From Candidatus Gastranaerophilales bacterium (GTDB lineage Bacteria > Cyanobacteriota > Vampirovibrionia > Gastranaerophilales > Gastranaerophilaceae): a DNA stretch of 32,321 nt. The notes beneath the pieces were generated by a model that did not search any database, was not told where the DNA came from, and saw only the letters and a list, made by a program, of their open reading frames with translations. Each line of letters starts with the position of its first letter. Position 1 is the first letter of the stretch. The translations under genes and the position numbers were made by a program. Below are positions 1-6,773 of this stretch, in pieces. The DNA is taken from assembly GCA_944324435.1 (NCBI GenBank), contig CALUWH010000023.1:1-32321 (forward strand), in the 5' to 3' direction.

Positions 1-192
1 AAAATCAGAAAAGATGTAAACGTAGTAATCACATTTGACGACAAAGAATATTCGGAAGAAGAAACCGCAATTCTTTATCAACAATTTTTTGAGAGTTTAG
101 CAAAAATCAAAGGAGTAAAAATTCCGGAATATACCGGAAAGGCTTTAGCGAAGGCACTTAGAGCCAAAGAAAAAATATCTAAAGAGATTTGA
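1..192 (+). CDS. C-terminal end of an unknown protein (5' truncated)
   Basis: An open frame runs from the first base of the window to a TGA at 190-192 and encodes 63 residues. The fragment has mixed charge, with an acidic stretch near FDDKEYSEEE followed by a lysine-rich tail (AKALRAKEKISKEI), as is common at the C-terminus of a cytosolic protein. There is no membrane segment and no motif I recognise. The two-way terminator at 293-320 lies about 100 bases downstream. No function is assigned because the N-terminal part is outside the window. Confidence 0.6.
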   Translation, partial: KIRKDVNVVITFDDKEYSEEETAILYQQFFESLAKIKGVKIPEYTGKALAKALRAKEKISKEI

Positions 193-292
193 ACCTCTAA
201 AACTGACAGTAAAAAAGAGTTTTAGCGATCTTTTTAAAATTCTTTCAAAATGTTCGAAATTTGCAAACGCAGACCACGAGCGAAAAGCCACT

Positions 293-320
293 AAAAAAGA
301 GCCTTTTCGGCTCTTTTTTT
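293..320. terminator. Bidirectional intrinsic terminator
   Basis: An 11-bp stem (AAAAAAGAGCC with GGCTCTTTTTT) closes a five-base loop and is followed by T's on the plus strand. The A-rich left arm gives a T-run on the minus strand, so the hairpin can end both the plus-strand gene of 1-192 and the minus-strand tRNA-Ala, whose 3' end is six bases away. Confidence 0.85.
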
Positions 321-325
321 ATAAA

Positions 326-401
326 TGGTGGAGGTTAGGAGATTCGAACTCCTGACCCCCTGCGTGCAAAGCAGGTGCTCTACCAGCTGAGCTAAACCCC
401 C
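326..401 (-). tRNA. tRNA-Ala (anticodon TGC)
   Basis: Read on the minus strand, this 76-base gene folds as a full cloverleaf. The acceptor stem is GGGGGTT with AACCTCC, there is a D-loop with AGCTGGTAGAGC, the anticodon loop TTTGCAC carries TGC (plus-strand 366-368), the T-loop is GTTCGAATC, and CCA is encoded. Acceptor pair 3-70 is G:U, the main alanine identity element known for alanyl-tRNA synthetase, which supports the assignment independently of the anticodon. The terminator at 293-320 lies just past the 3' end. Confidence 0.97.
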
Positions 402-508
402 ATATTCTTTTGTCAATTTGCAACCAAATCCGTAAATACCATTTATTCAATTTACCCATCGGCTACATTTTCTATTTTACATGATGATTTTTTTTTGTAA
501 AGGGGGTG

Positions 509-537
509 TTGATAACATTGAGTATTTCTAGTATCAT
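509..537 (+). promoter_or_regulatory. Sigma-70-type promoter placing +1 on the GH57 start codon
   Basis: TTGATA at 509-514, a 17-base spacer and TATCAT at 532-537. The usual start, seven bases beyond the -10 box, falls on the A of the ATG at 544, so the message would be leaderless. No Shine-Dalgarno sequence precedes the gene, which fits. Confidence 0.55.
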
Positions 538-543
538 AGGTGT

Positions 544-2787
544 ATGAATAGTCGTAAATTATCTCTTGCTATATACTGGCACATGCATCAGCCGGTGTAT
601 GAGCTTGAAGGCACTTATTTAATGCCTTGGGCAAGGCTTCACGCAGTTAAGGATTATTTGGATATGGTTTTGATTTTGGATAGGTTTCCTAAGTTGAAAC
701 TCAATTTTAATATTGTTCCGGCTATTCTGGATACGATTATTGATTATTCTGAAAACGGGTATCACGATATTCATTCAGAACTCACAGCTGCAGATGAACG
801 AGCACTTACAGACGAAGAAAAAGAATTTATTTTAAACAATTTTTTCAGCTCCAAATATGAAACCATGATTTATCGGAGTGAAACATACAAAAACCTTTAT
901 CAAAAACGCTTCTCGAGCGATATACCCGTGCTGGAAAACTTTTCGGCGCAGGAATTATCTGATTTAATGGCGTTGTTTAACCTGGTTTGGATTGATCCTG
1001 TACATTATGAAAGGTACCCGAGACTAAAAGATTTGTGGGAAAAGCAGAGCGGATATACACAGGCAGATAGGCTGGAGATTCTTAGTATTCAAAAACAAAT
1101 TATCAGAGAGATTATTCCTGCTTATAGAAAATATGTTCAGGAAGGCAGAATTGAGTTAACCACCAGCCCTTATTATCATGCAATCTTGCCGATTTTAATT
1201 GATGTAAAAGCCGCTGTTAAATCTGTTATGACAACGGAAGGTTTGCCGGCTTCTCTGGATATGATTGATGATGCGAGAGAACAGATTGCAACAGCTCTTG
1301 ATAGGATTGAAGAAGTTTTTGGGGTTCGCCCCAAGGGCATGTGGCCGCCGGAATTATGTCTGGGGCCTAAGACGCTTAATCTGCTTGCGGAGGAGGGGAT
1401 TAAGTGGACAATTTCTGATGAGGGTGTGCTTTCTAATTCGATAGGGTTTGATTTTATCAGGGATTTCAAGGGGAATTTGAATGATCCGTACCACCTATTG
1501 AAGGTTTATAATTACAAGACTAAAAATTCAGAGATTGATGTAATCTTTCGCGACCGTTCTATTCCTAATCTTATTAACTTTGAGTATGCCGGAATTAATC
1601 CTGATATGGCCGCAGGCGATTTATACGACAAGATTAAGGTTATACAGAATAAGCTCTTGGTCTCTCCTGATGACAGTCACCTTCTCACTATTGCGTCGGA
1701 TTGTGAAAACTGCTGGGAGAACTATCAGAACGACGGAAGAGATTTCCTGGAGAGGGTTTATTCTTTAATTTGCGAGGATGAAACTCTTGAAACAGTATTA
1801 ATCAGTGATTATATAGAAAATGAAATGCACAAAAAAAGCCTAAAAAAAATATATTCCGGCTCCTGGATAGACAAGACTTTTCAGTATTGGATTGGAGATC
1901 CGGAAAAAAATAAGGCGTGGGCGTATCTAAAATCTGCAAAAGATACTTTTGAGAAGTTTTCTAAAAAATGTAAGGATAAAGAGAAGGTTGAATTTGCGCA
2001 CAGAGAACTATTGATAGCGGAGGGAAGTGATTGGTTTTGGTGGTATGGTGAGCCGAATAATTCGGGGCAGGATTTTGTATTTGATTATATGTTTAGAGAG
2101 CGGCTCAAAAATATTTACCAGTTTTTGGATTTAGAATATCCGGAATATCTTAACAGGACTATTATAACCTCCATGGAAGTTCCGTTCAAACATCCTAAGC
2201 GTCCGATATCTCCGTCTGTTGACGGTCTAATTTCGAGTGCGGATGCGTGGTACAACTCCGGTACAATAAGTATGCTTGATGGGCCTGTTTATCGAGAGAA
2301 TAAAATTGTTGATAAGATTAATTTCGGATGTGACGGCGAGAATATTTATTTCAGGCTACATGTAAATAAGGGTTCGTCTGAGATAACATTTATGGATAGG
2401 ATAAACCAGTTTTATATTTACATCAGAAATGCGCTATGCGTAAGGGATAGGGCGTTTATAAGACTTATCAGCAAGACGGATAATCCTTATCCTGTTTTGA
2501 CAGAAAAATTTGAGCACGAACTTACGCTGACAATTGTTCAAGATACTTTATATCCTCCAAGGCTTGCAACTGTACTTCACCCAAATATGTGGACGCTTGA
2601 TAATCCTGAGGGGATAAAGGTTGTTTATAATGATGTTATTGATGTTTGTATTCCGTTTGAAAAGCTCGGGGTTAACCGCGGAGAGACTGTTGAGTTTTTC
2701 ATGGCAAATACCGATTCCGGGGTAAAGAATACTGCAATTCCGCAAGAAATTTTATTGAGAATGACGCGCGAGACAGAGCTTTCATAA
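544..2787 (+). CDS. Glycoside hydrolase family 57 protein (alpha-amylase/alpha-glucanotransferase type)
   Basis: A 747-residue cytosolic enzyme of the GH57 clan, expected to cut or rearrange alpha-glucans such as glycogen or maltodextrin. Seen in the sequence: the N-terminal HMHQP motif (13-17) of the first barrel strand; GMWPPE with the likely catalytic nucleophile Glu270; SDCENCWENY with the likely acid/base Asp386; and the aromatic GSDWFWWYG block near 494-502 typical of the amylopullulanase-like COG1449 branch. Residues from about 560 to the end look like an additional beta-rich domain, as found in large GH57 proteins. There is no signal peptide, so the substrate is probably intracellular storage glucan. 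The gene stands alone between tRNA-Ala and flagellin and has no Shine-Dalgarno sequence. The family call is secure; the exact reaction cannot be read from the sequence. Confidence 0.9.
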   Translation: MNSRKLSLAIYWHMHQPVYELEGTYLMPWARLHAVKDYLDMVLILDRFPKLKLNFNIVPAILDTIIDYSENGYHDIHSELTAADERALTDEEKEFILNNFFSSKYETMIYRSETYKNLYQKRFSSDIPVLENFSAQELSDLMALFNLVWIDPVHYERYPRLKDLWEKQSGYTQADRLEILSIQKQIIREIIPAYRKYVQEGRIELTTSPYYHAILPILIDVKAAVKSVMTTEGLPASLDMIDDAREQIATALDRIEEVFGVRPKGMWPPELCLGPKTLNLLAEEGIKWTISDEGVLSNSIGFDFIRDFKGNLNDPYHLLKVYNYKTKNSEIDVIFRDRSIPNLINFEYAGINPDMAAGDLYDKIKVIQNKLLVSPDDSHLLTIASDCENCWENYQNDGRDFLERVYSLICEDETLETVLISDYIENEMHKKSLKKIYSGSWIDKTFQYWIGDPEKNKAWAYLKSAKDTFEKFSKKCKDKEKVEFAHRELLIAEGSDWFWWYGEPNNSGQDFVFDYMFRERLKNIYQFLDLEYPEYLNRTIITSMEVPFKHPKRPISPSVDGLISSADAWYNSGTISMLDGPVYRENKIVDKINFGCDGENIYFRLHVNKGSSEITFMDRINQFYIYIRNALCVRDRAFIRLISKTDNPYPVLTEKFEHELTLTIVQDTLYPPRLATVLHPNMWTLDNPEGIKVVYNDVIDVCIPFEKLGVNRGETVEFFMANTDSGVKNTAIPQEILLRMTRETELS

Positions 2788-3110
2788 ATTTAGAATTGAA
2801 AGTTTCGTAGTGAGCAGCAGACAGCTTTTTAGCTCATAAACTTTGGATGTATTTGGCCTTTCTTTATTAATAAATTTTAACTTTAATTAAGATTTGTAAA
2901 AAAATGCAATTAAATAGTTTACTTTTTTTATATAGTGTAGCAATAATGTTATTGTAAGAAGTATATATCGCAAATCTAACAAATAAATACATGGAATGTA
3001 TATTTTGAATAAGTGGTGCAAGCAAAGGATGCAGGCAAGCTTATGAAAAATGTGTATAAATCGTTTTAATCGTCAAGGGAAAAACTGCTTGTTAGATTAG
3101 GTATATAGAA

Positions 3111-3136
3111 GTACATATCAAAAGAAAGAGAGAATA
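3111..3136 (+). repeat. Direct repeat, copy 1 of the flagellin leader element
   Basis: GTACATATCAAAAGA followed by AAGAGAGAATA. The first 15 bases are identical to 3339-3353, and the rest matches the flagellin ribosome binding site region with small changes. No start codon follows at the right distance, so this looks like a spare or decayed copy of the leader. Confidence 0.7.
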
Positions 3137-3193
3137 ACGCATTAAAGCCTTATGTAGTTTAGAGGCTTAGTTGGGGCGCTTTTATTTTGAAAC

Positions 3194-3233
3194 GCCCTTG
3201 CGGTGAACTACGCCAAAAATAAGGTTCAAGGGC
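3194..3233 (+). promoter_or_regulatory. Leader hairpin 1 of flagellin mRNA
   Basis: GCCCTTG (3194-3200) is complementary to CAAGGGC (3227-3233), with an inner TGAAC/GTTCA helix. CGCCC at 3193-3197 can instead pair with GGGCG at 3174-3178, so two mutually exclusive folds share one strand. This is seen by eye; energies were not computed. Confidence 0.4.
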
Positions 3234-3275
3234 AAGTATTGCCTAAAATTGAATAAAAAAGAGAGACATAGAGTG

Positions 3276-3294
3276 CTGCACAGGGATTGTGCAG
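3276..3294 (+). promoter_or_regulatory. Leader hairpin 2 with a GGGAT loop, CsrA-site-like
   Basis: CTGCACA pairs with TGTGCAG, seven base pairs, to present the loop GGGAT. The core ACA-G-GGA-U-UGU is nearly the known CsrA target (ACA-R-GGA-UGU, with GGA in the loop). It lies about 65 bases before the flagellin ribosome binding site, which itself contains GGA. Confidence 0.5.
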
Positions 3295-3296
3295 TC

Positions 3297-3330
3297 CGGG
3301 GAAGTCTGTGCCAAAACACGGATTTGCCCG
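3297..3330 (+). promoter_or_regulatory. Leader hairpin 3, long stable stem before the flagellin RBS
   Basis: CGGGGAAGTCTGTG (3297-3310) pairs with CACGGATTTGCCCG (3317-3330) over 14 positions with one mismatch and two G:U pairs, around a CCAAAA loop. It ends 25 bases before the ribosome binding site. It has no T-run and so is not a terminator; a role in mRNA stability or translation is likely. Confidence 0.6.
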
Positions 3331-3338
3331 AATTAGGA

Positions 3339-3365
3339 GTACATATCAAAAGAGAAAGGAGATTA
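3339..3365 (+). repeat. Direct repeat, copy 2, carrying the flagellin RBS
   Basis: Same GTACATATCAAAAGA element as at 3111, here followed by GAAAGGAGATTA, which holds a good ribosome binding site (AAAGGAG) before the ATG at 3369. Confidence 0.7.
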
Positions 3366-3368
3366 TCT

Positions 3369-4439
3369 ATGGCACTCACAATCAACACAAACATTTCGTC
3401 AATTATTGCACAGAGGAGTTTGAACAATGCAACAAACTCTTTGAACACATCAATTGAAAGAATGACAACCGGTTACAAAATTAACCATGCACGAGACAAT
3501 GCTGCAGGTTATTCAATTGCAAACATGTGGGAAACTCAGCTGGGTTCTCTTGATGTTGCAGCTGATAATGCAGCAACCGGTTCAGACTTGCTTACTACAG
3601 CAGAACAGAGTTACGGTTTATTATCAGATCACTTGCAGCGTATCAGAGACTTAACCGAACAAGCAGCAAATGGAACTTATGCTTCAGCTTCTTTAAAAGC
3701 AATTCAGGCAGAAATTGAAGCAAGATTGGATGAAATTTCTCGTGTTGCTTCCAATGCAGAATTTAACGGTATAAAATTAATGGCCTATGTAGAAAATGGC
3801 GTTCCGTCGGGCGTTGGTATAACAGACGTGGGTATTAATCTGCAAGTTGGACTTTATGCAGACCCAAACAGTATCATTAACTTAGATATTGATTTGTTCA
3901 GAAGTGCTACTGTTAGCGGTTTGTTTACAAAACTTGCAGAGACATCTAGTAACAGTGATACACCTGCAACTTTAACAGAAATGATTGCACAGGCAAGTAA
4001 TAATACTATGCAAGATCTAGAAACCGCTGTAGAAGAAGAAAATTTTAATAAAATATTTGCTGCAGCCTGCAGTTCTCTAATATATCTTGGCGAAGATGCT
4101 AATGGTAATGATTCTTATATACTTGCATCTGACGGTGAAATGACTGGTACTAAAACAGTGTTTGGTGCAAAAGAAATGCTAGGTTTTCTGGATGCCGCAA
4201 TAGACGATATCTCTGCTAGAATAACCAGAATTGGTGCTGCGCAAAACAGGGTTGATTCTGCTATCACAGCAATTGATGTACAGTCTCAAAACCTGACATC
4301 ATCATTGTCAACATTAAGAGATACTGACGTTGCAGAAGAATCTTCTAACTACATTTCAGCACAGATTCTTCAACAGGCATCTGCAACACTTCTGGCAACA
4401 GCTAACCAGACACCTAGTATCGCTTTGAACTTAGTGTAG
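3369..4439 (+). CDS. fliC: Flagellin (filament subunit)
   Basis: A 356-residue flagellin, exported by the flagellar type III apparatus to build the filament. The start at 3369 is chosen because AAAGGAG lies just upstream and the N-terminus MALTINTNISSIIAQRSLN is the classic flagellin D0 segment; the frame is open back to 3249, but that extension is leader sequence. The N-terminal D0/D1 region covers about 1-165 and the C-terminal D1/D0 about 270-356, ending ASATLLATANQTPSIALNLV. The middle, about 165-270, is a small variable domain. The D1 stretch LQRIRDLTEQ (89-98) matches the region known in other flagellins to bind TLR5. There is one cysteine, Cys234, in the variable domain, which is unusual for flagellins. 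A terminator follows, so the gene is probably monocistronic. Confidence 0.96.
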   Translation: MALTINTNISSIIAQRSLNNATNSLNTSIERMTTGYKINHARDNAAGYSIANMWETQLGSLDVAADNAATGSDLLTTAEQSYGLLSDHLQRIRDLTEQAANGTYASASLKAIQAEIEARLDEISRVASNAEFNGIKLMAYVENGVPSGVGITDVGINLQVGLYADPNSIINLDIDLFRSATVSGLFTKLAETSSNSDTPATLTEMIAQASNNTMQDLETAVEEENFNKIFAAACSSLIYLGEDANGNDSYILASDGEMTGTKTVFGAKEMLGFLDAAIDDISARITRIGAAQNRVDSAITAIDVQSQNLTSSLSTLRDTDVAEESSNYISAQILQQASATLLATANQTPSIALNLV

Positions 4440-4484
4440 TCGGATTAATTATTTAATATAGCTGTTGATTAGGCCAGTATATGG

Positions 4485-4523
4485 ACAAAGGGAAGCACAT
4501 TTATGCTTCCTTTTGTGTTTTTA
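4485..4523 (+). terminator. Intrinsic terminator after flagellin
   Basis: ACAAAGGGAAGCA (4485-4497) pairs with TGCTTCCTTTTGT (4504-4516), a 13-bp stem with one G:U pair, followed by GTTTTTATA. Confidence 0.85.
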
Positions 4524-4573
4524 TATAATCTTAACCTACTATACCATTTACCATTATAATTCTTTATGTTAAT

Positions 4574-5383
4574 ATGCAGATTATGGAAAGCATTAAAAAC
4601 CTTGTAAAGACAGAGCTTGAGAGAATTGATGGAGAACTTTTTTCAATTTCAATAAACCAAAATGATTTGGGTTATGATTTAAACAATTTTTTAAAAAGCC
4701 CTAGAAAGCGAATTCGTTCTCTTGTTGCAATATTGTACCTGAAAGCATTCAGTCAAAATATTGATGAGCAAATTATTAATATTTTGACTGCAGGCGAGCT
4801 TATACATAACGCATCTATTTTGCATGACGATGTCATAGATGATGCTGAAACAAGAAGAGGTAACATAACCATCGGGAAAAAGTTTGCTCCGGAGATTTCT
4901 ATACTTACAGGAGATTTTCTTCTTTCTATTGCAATTGAAAAAATAATGGCTCTTAAAAATTGGGATATAGTAGAAATATTCCAAAAATGTACAAAGAAAA
5001 TGAGTGAAGCTGAAATTAAACAATATTTTCTGCGCGGTAAACTACCGCAAATAGACGAGTATATTGAAATAGCAGAAGGGAAAACAGCAAAATTATTTGA
5101 AGCAATTTTTACAAGCTGTGCAATACTCACTCAAATACCTCAGGCAAAAAGTATCTCTTTTGCAAAAAACTTTGGAATATTATTTCAACTAAAAAATGAT
5201 TTAGATTCCGCCTCGGCAGAAGCTGACAAAAAAAATAAAGTCTTTACCCCAAAAGATATTTTTGGTGTTGAAAAAACAATTATTTTAATAGATAATTATA
5301 AAAAAGAAATAAGAAGAGAATTGGCAGAGCTACCTGATAATATATATAAAAAGGGCTTAGAGGATTTGTTAAACGGATTATGA
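4574..5383 (+). CDS. Polyprenyl synthase family protein (trans-isoprenyl diphosphate synthase)
   Basis: A 269-residue all-helical isoprenoid synthase, expected to extend allylic diphosphates with isopentenyl diphosphate. The first aspartate-rich motif is intact (HDDVIDDAETRRG, Asp85/86/89/90), with the following arginines, and GKT appears at 169-171. The second motif, normally FQxxDDxxD, reads FQLKNDLDS (205-212), so the leading Asp is Asn208 and the final Asp is missing. The protein is also shorter than the usual 290-330 residues. It may be a divergent short-chain enzyme or a non-catalytic partner. The start is uncertain: ATG at 4574 or 4583, neither with a Shine-Dalgarno sequence, and a TATAAT box lies at 4555-4560. 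Its stop overlaps the lepB start as ATGA, so the two genes are translationally coupled. Confidence 0.85.
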   Translation: MQIMESIKNLVKTELERIDGELFSISINQNDLGYDLNNFLKSPRKRIRSLVAILYLKAFSQNIDEQIINILTAGELIHNASILHDDVIDDAETRRGNITIGKKFAPEISILTGDFLLSIAIEKIMALKNWDIVEIFQKCTKKMSEAEIKQYFLRGKLPQIDEYIEIAEGKTAKLFEAIFTSCAILTQIPQAKSISFAKNFGILFQLKNDLDSASAEADKKNKVFTPKDIFGVEKTIILIDNYKKEIRRELAELPDNIYKKGLEDLLNGL

Positions 5384-6018
5384 TTGACAAAGAAAAGATA
5401 AAAGCAAATTTTAAAGAAACAGTAGATACAATAGTTTTTGTAATAGTTGCTGTAATTTTAATAAGATTTTTTATCGCTGAATTAAGATGGATACCTTCAG
5501 GCTCTATGAGACCGACACTGGTTGAAGGGGATAGAATTGTTGTAGAAAAACTCTCTAAATTCCCGAATGTAATCAAACATCACAGCTTTGAATGCACCCC
5601 GAAACGCGGAGACATTATGATATTTTACCCTCCGTTTGTAAAGCTTAAAACAACTCCCTGGGCAGTCTTTAGCAGACTTACAGGATTTTTCTGTAAAGAT
5701 ATTGCCTATATTAAACGCGTCATAGGGCTTCCAGGAGAAAAACTTGAAATCAAACAGGGCTCAAACGGGGCTTACAAGGTTTATATAAATGATAAGCCTC
5801 TGGAAGAAGAATACATAATGAGCGAATATGATTTTCATAAATGCAAAGAAGATATGTTCTGCGGTCCGTTAATTATTCCGGAAAATCAATATTTTATGAT
5901 GGGTGATAACAGAGGCAATTCAATGGACAGCAGATTTTGGGGTACTCTGCCAAGGGAAAGATTTATAGGGCGTGCAGTATTTTTATTCTGGCCTTTAAAT
6001 CATATCAAAGGATTATAA
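5380..6018 (+). CDS. lepB: Signal peptidase I
   Basis: A 212-residue membrane serine protease that removes signal peptides from exported proteins. One membrane anchor spans about 17-33. The catalytic serine is Ser42 in PSGSMRPTL (box B) and the general-base lysine is Lys112 in YIKRVIGLPGE (box D). Box E is GDNRGNSMDSR at 175-185. Length and box order are normal for a single-anchor enzyme. The start overlaps the stop of the polyprenyl synthase by four bases. It ends one base before the stop of the convergent sigma-factor gene, with no terminator visible between them. Secreted proteins in this window, such as the SLH protein and the repeat protein, are plausible substrates. Confidence 0.96.
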   Translation: MIDKEKIKANFKETVDTIVFVIVAVILIRFFIAELRWIPSGSMRPTLVEGDRIVVEKLSKFPNVIKHHSFECTPKRGDIMIFYPPFVKLKTTPWAVFSRLTGFFCKDIAYIKRVIGLPGEKLEIKQGSNGAYKVYINDKPLEEEYIMSEYDFHKCKEDMFCGPLIIPENQYFMMGDNRGNSMDSRFWGTLPRERFIGRAVFLFWPLNHIKGL

Positions 6019-6019
6019 A

Positions 6020-6703
6020 CTAATAATCCTCTCGTCCTCTGCTTTTCAAATATTCTCTAATCTGGTTAAGTGAAAACTGGATAATTCTTGTAATTCTGGA
6101 TGGTGAAAGTCCAACCATAGTGGCAATATCTTTTGCCTGCATATTTCGGTAGAAACGGTATTCTACAACAGTGCGTTCTTTTTGCGGCAGCTTAGCAATA
6201 GCTTGCTTTATAAGTCTGCTCATCTCAACAATTTCTGCTTGTTCATCAGGCATGGCAGACGGATCTTTTATAAAGTCAAATGGAGAAGCATTGTCAGTTG
6301 CAGCAGCCGCTAAGCCGTCAATTGATAAAATGGTCTCATACACCGCTTCTCTAACCTTTGTTGGCGAAATGGTAAATCCCATATCTTCCGAATCATCAAC
6401 AGATGTCTGTACATCAGAAACATAAGCATCAGAGTCATCTTTCTTATGCTTCATTGTATACCATTTATAACGATGTCTTAACTCGTTTCTGATAGCCCAC
6501 TTAACAGCAGTTCCTATATATGCATCATTATAATGGCTTAATTGTTCTTCACTTTTCCCCTTAATCAACGATTGTATAGCAAGCACACCTATACTAACCA
6601 GTTCTTCATATTCAATCATGTGGTTAGGTATACGTCTGTGCTCTACTCTTGCAATTTTTTGTACAATACCGATGTACTGTTTGATTAAAGTTTTATTATC
6701 CAT
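6020..6703 (-). CDS. fliA: Sigma-70 family factor of FliA/WhiG type
   Basis: A 227-residue alternative sigma factor. Residues about 5-85 form sigma region 2 (IEYEELVSIGVLAIQSLI, then TAVKWAIRNELRHRYK). Residues about 168-220 form region 4 with a helix-turn-helix (LPQKERTVVEYRFYRNMQ, KDIATMVGLSPSRITRI). The linker between them (90-160) is acidic and unlike a standard region 3, so this is a lean FliA-like factor. It follows flhB on the same strand after 70 bases, and flagellin lies 1.6 kb away, so late flagellar genes are the expected targets. The fliA symbol rests on this context; a more general stress or motility sigma is possible. No typical sigma-28 promoter was found before flagellin, so its recognition sequence may differ. 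Confidence 0.8.
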   Translation of the reverse strand: MDNKTLIKQYIGIVQKIARVEHRRIPNHMIEYEELVSIGVLAIQSLIKGKSEEQLSHYNDAYIGTAVKWAIRNELRHRYKWYTMKHKKDDSDAYVSDVQTSVDDSEDMGFTISPTKVREAVYETILSIDGLAAAATDNASPFDFIKDPSAMPDEQAEIVEMSRLIKQAIAKLPQKERTVVEYRFYRNMQAKDIATMVGLSPSRITRIIQFSLNQIREYLKSRGREDY

Positions 6704-6773
6704 CTTTTCTTATTAACTAACCTTACTTAATCTTACCTTGATTTTAATATTTTTTCAAGTTTTAAAAATCTGT

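Larger units (their letters stand above)
2788..3368 (+). other. Long non-coding leader region upstream of flagellin
   Basis: About 580 bases without a convincing gene. The first part (2788-3100) is AT-rich and probably holds the flagellin promoter, but I found no clear -35/-10 pair and no sigma-28 consensus. The second part contains two copies of a GTACATATC element and at least three hairpins, described separately. A frame open from 3249 into flagellin lacks a ribosome binding site and crosses the hairpins, so I treat this stretch as untranslated leader. Confidence 0.6.

Noticed and set aside
1176-1469. 97-codon open frame on the minus strand inside the GH57 gene
   Set aside because: It lies wholly within a well-supported gene, has no ribosome binding site and encodes nothing recognisable; it is an antisense shadow.
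3249-3368. Extension of flagellin by 40 residues from an ATG at 3249
   Set aside because: It has no ribosome binding site and crosses three hairpins, and the true flagellin N-terminus with a good site begins at 3369.
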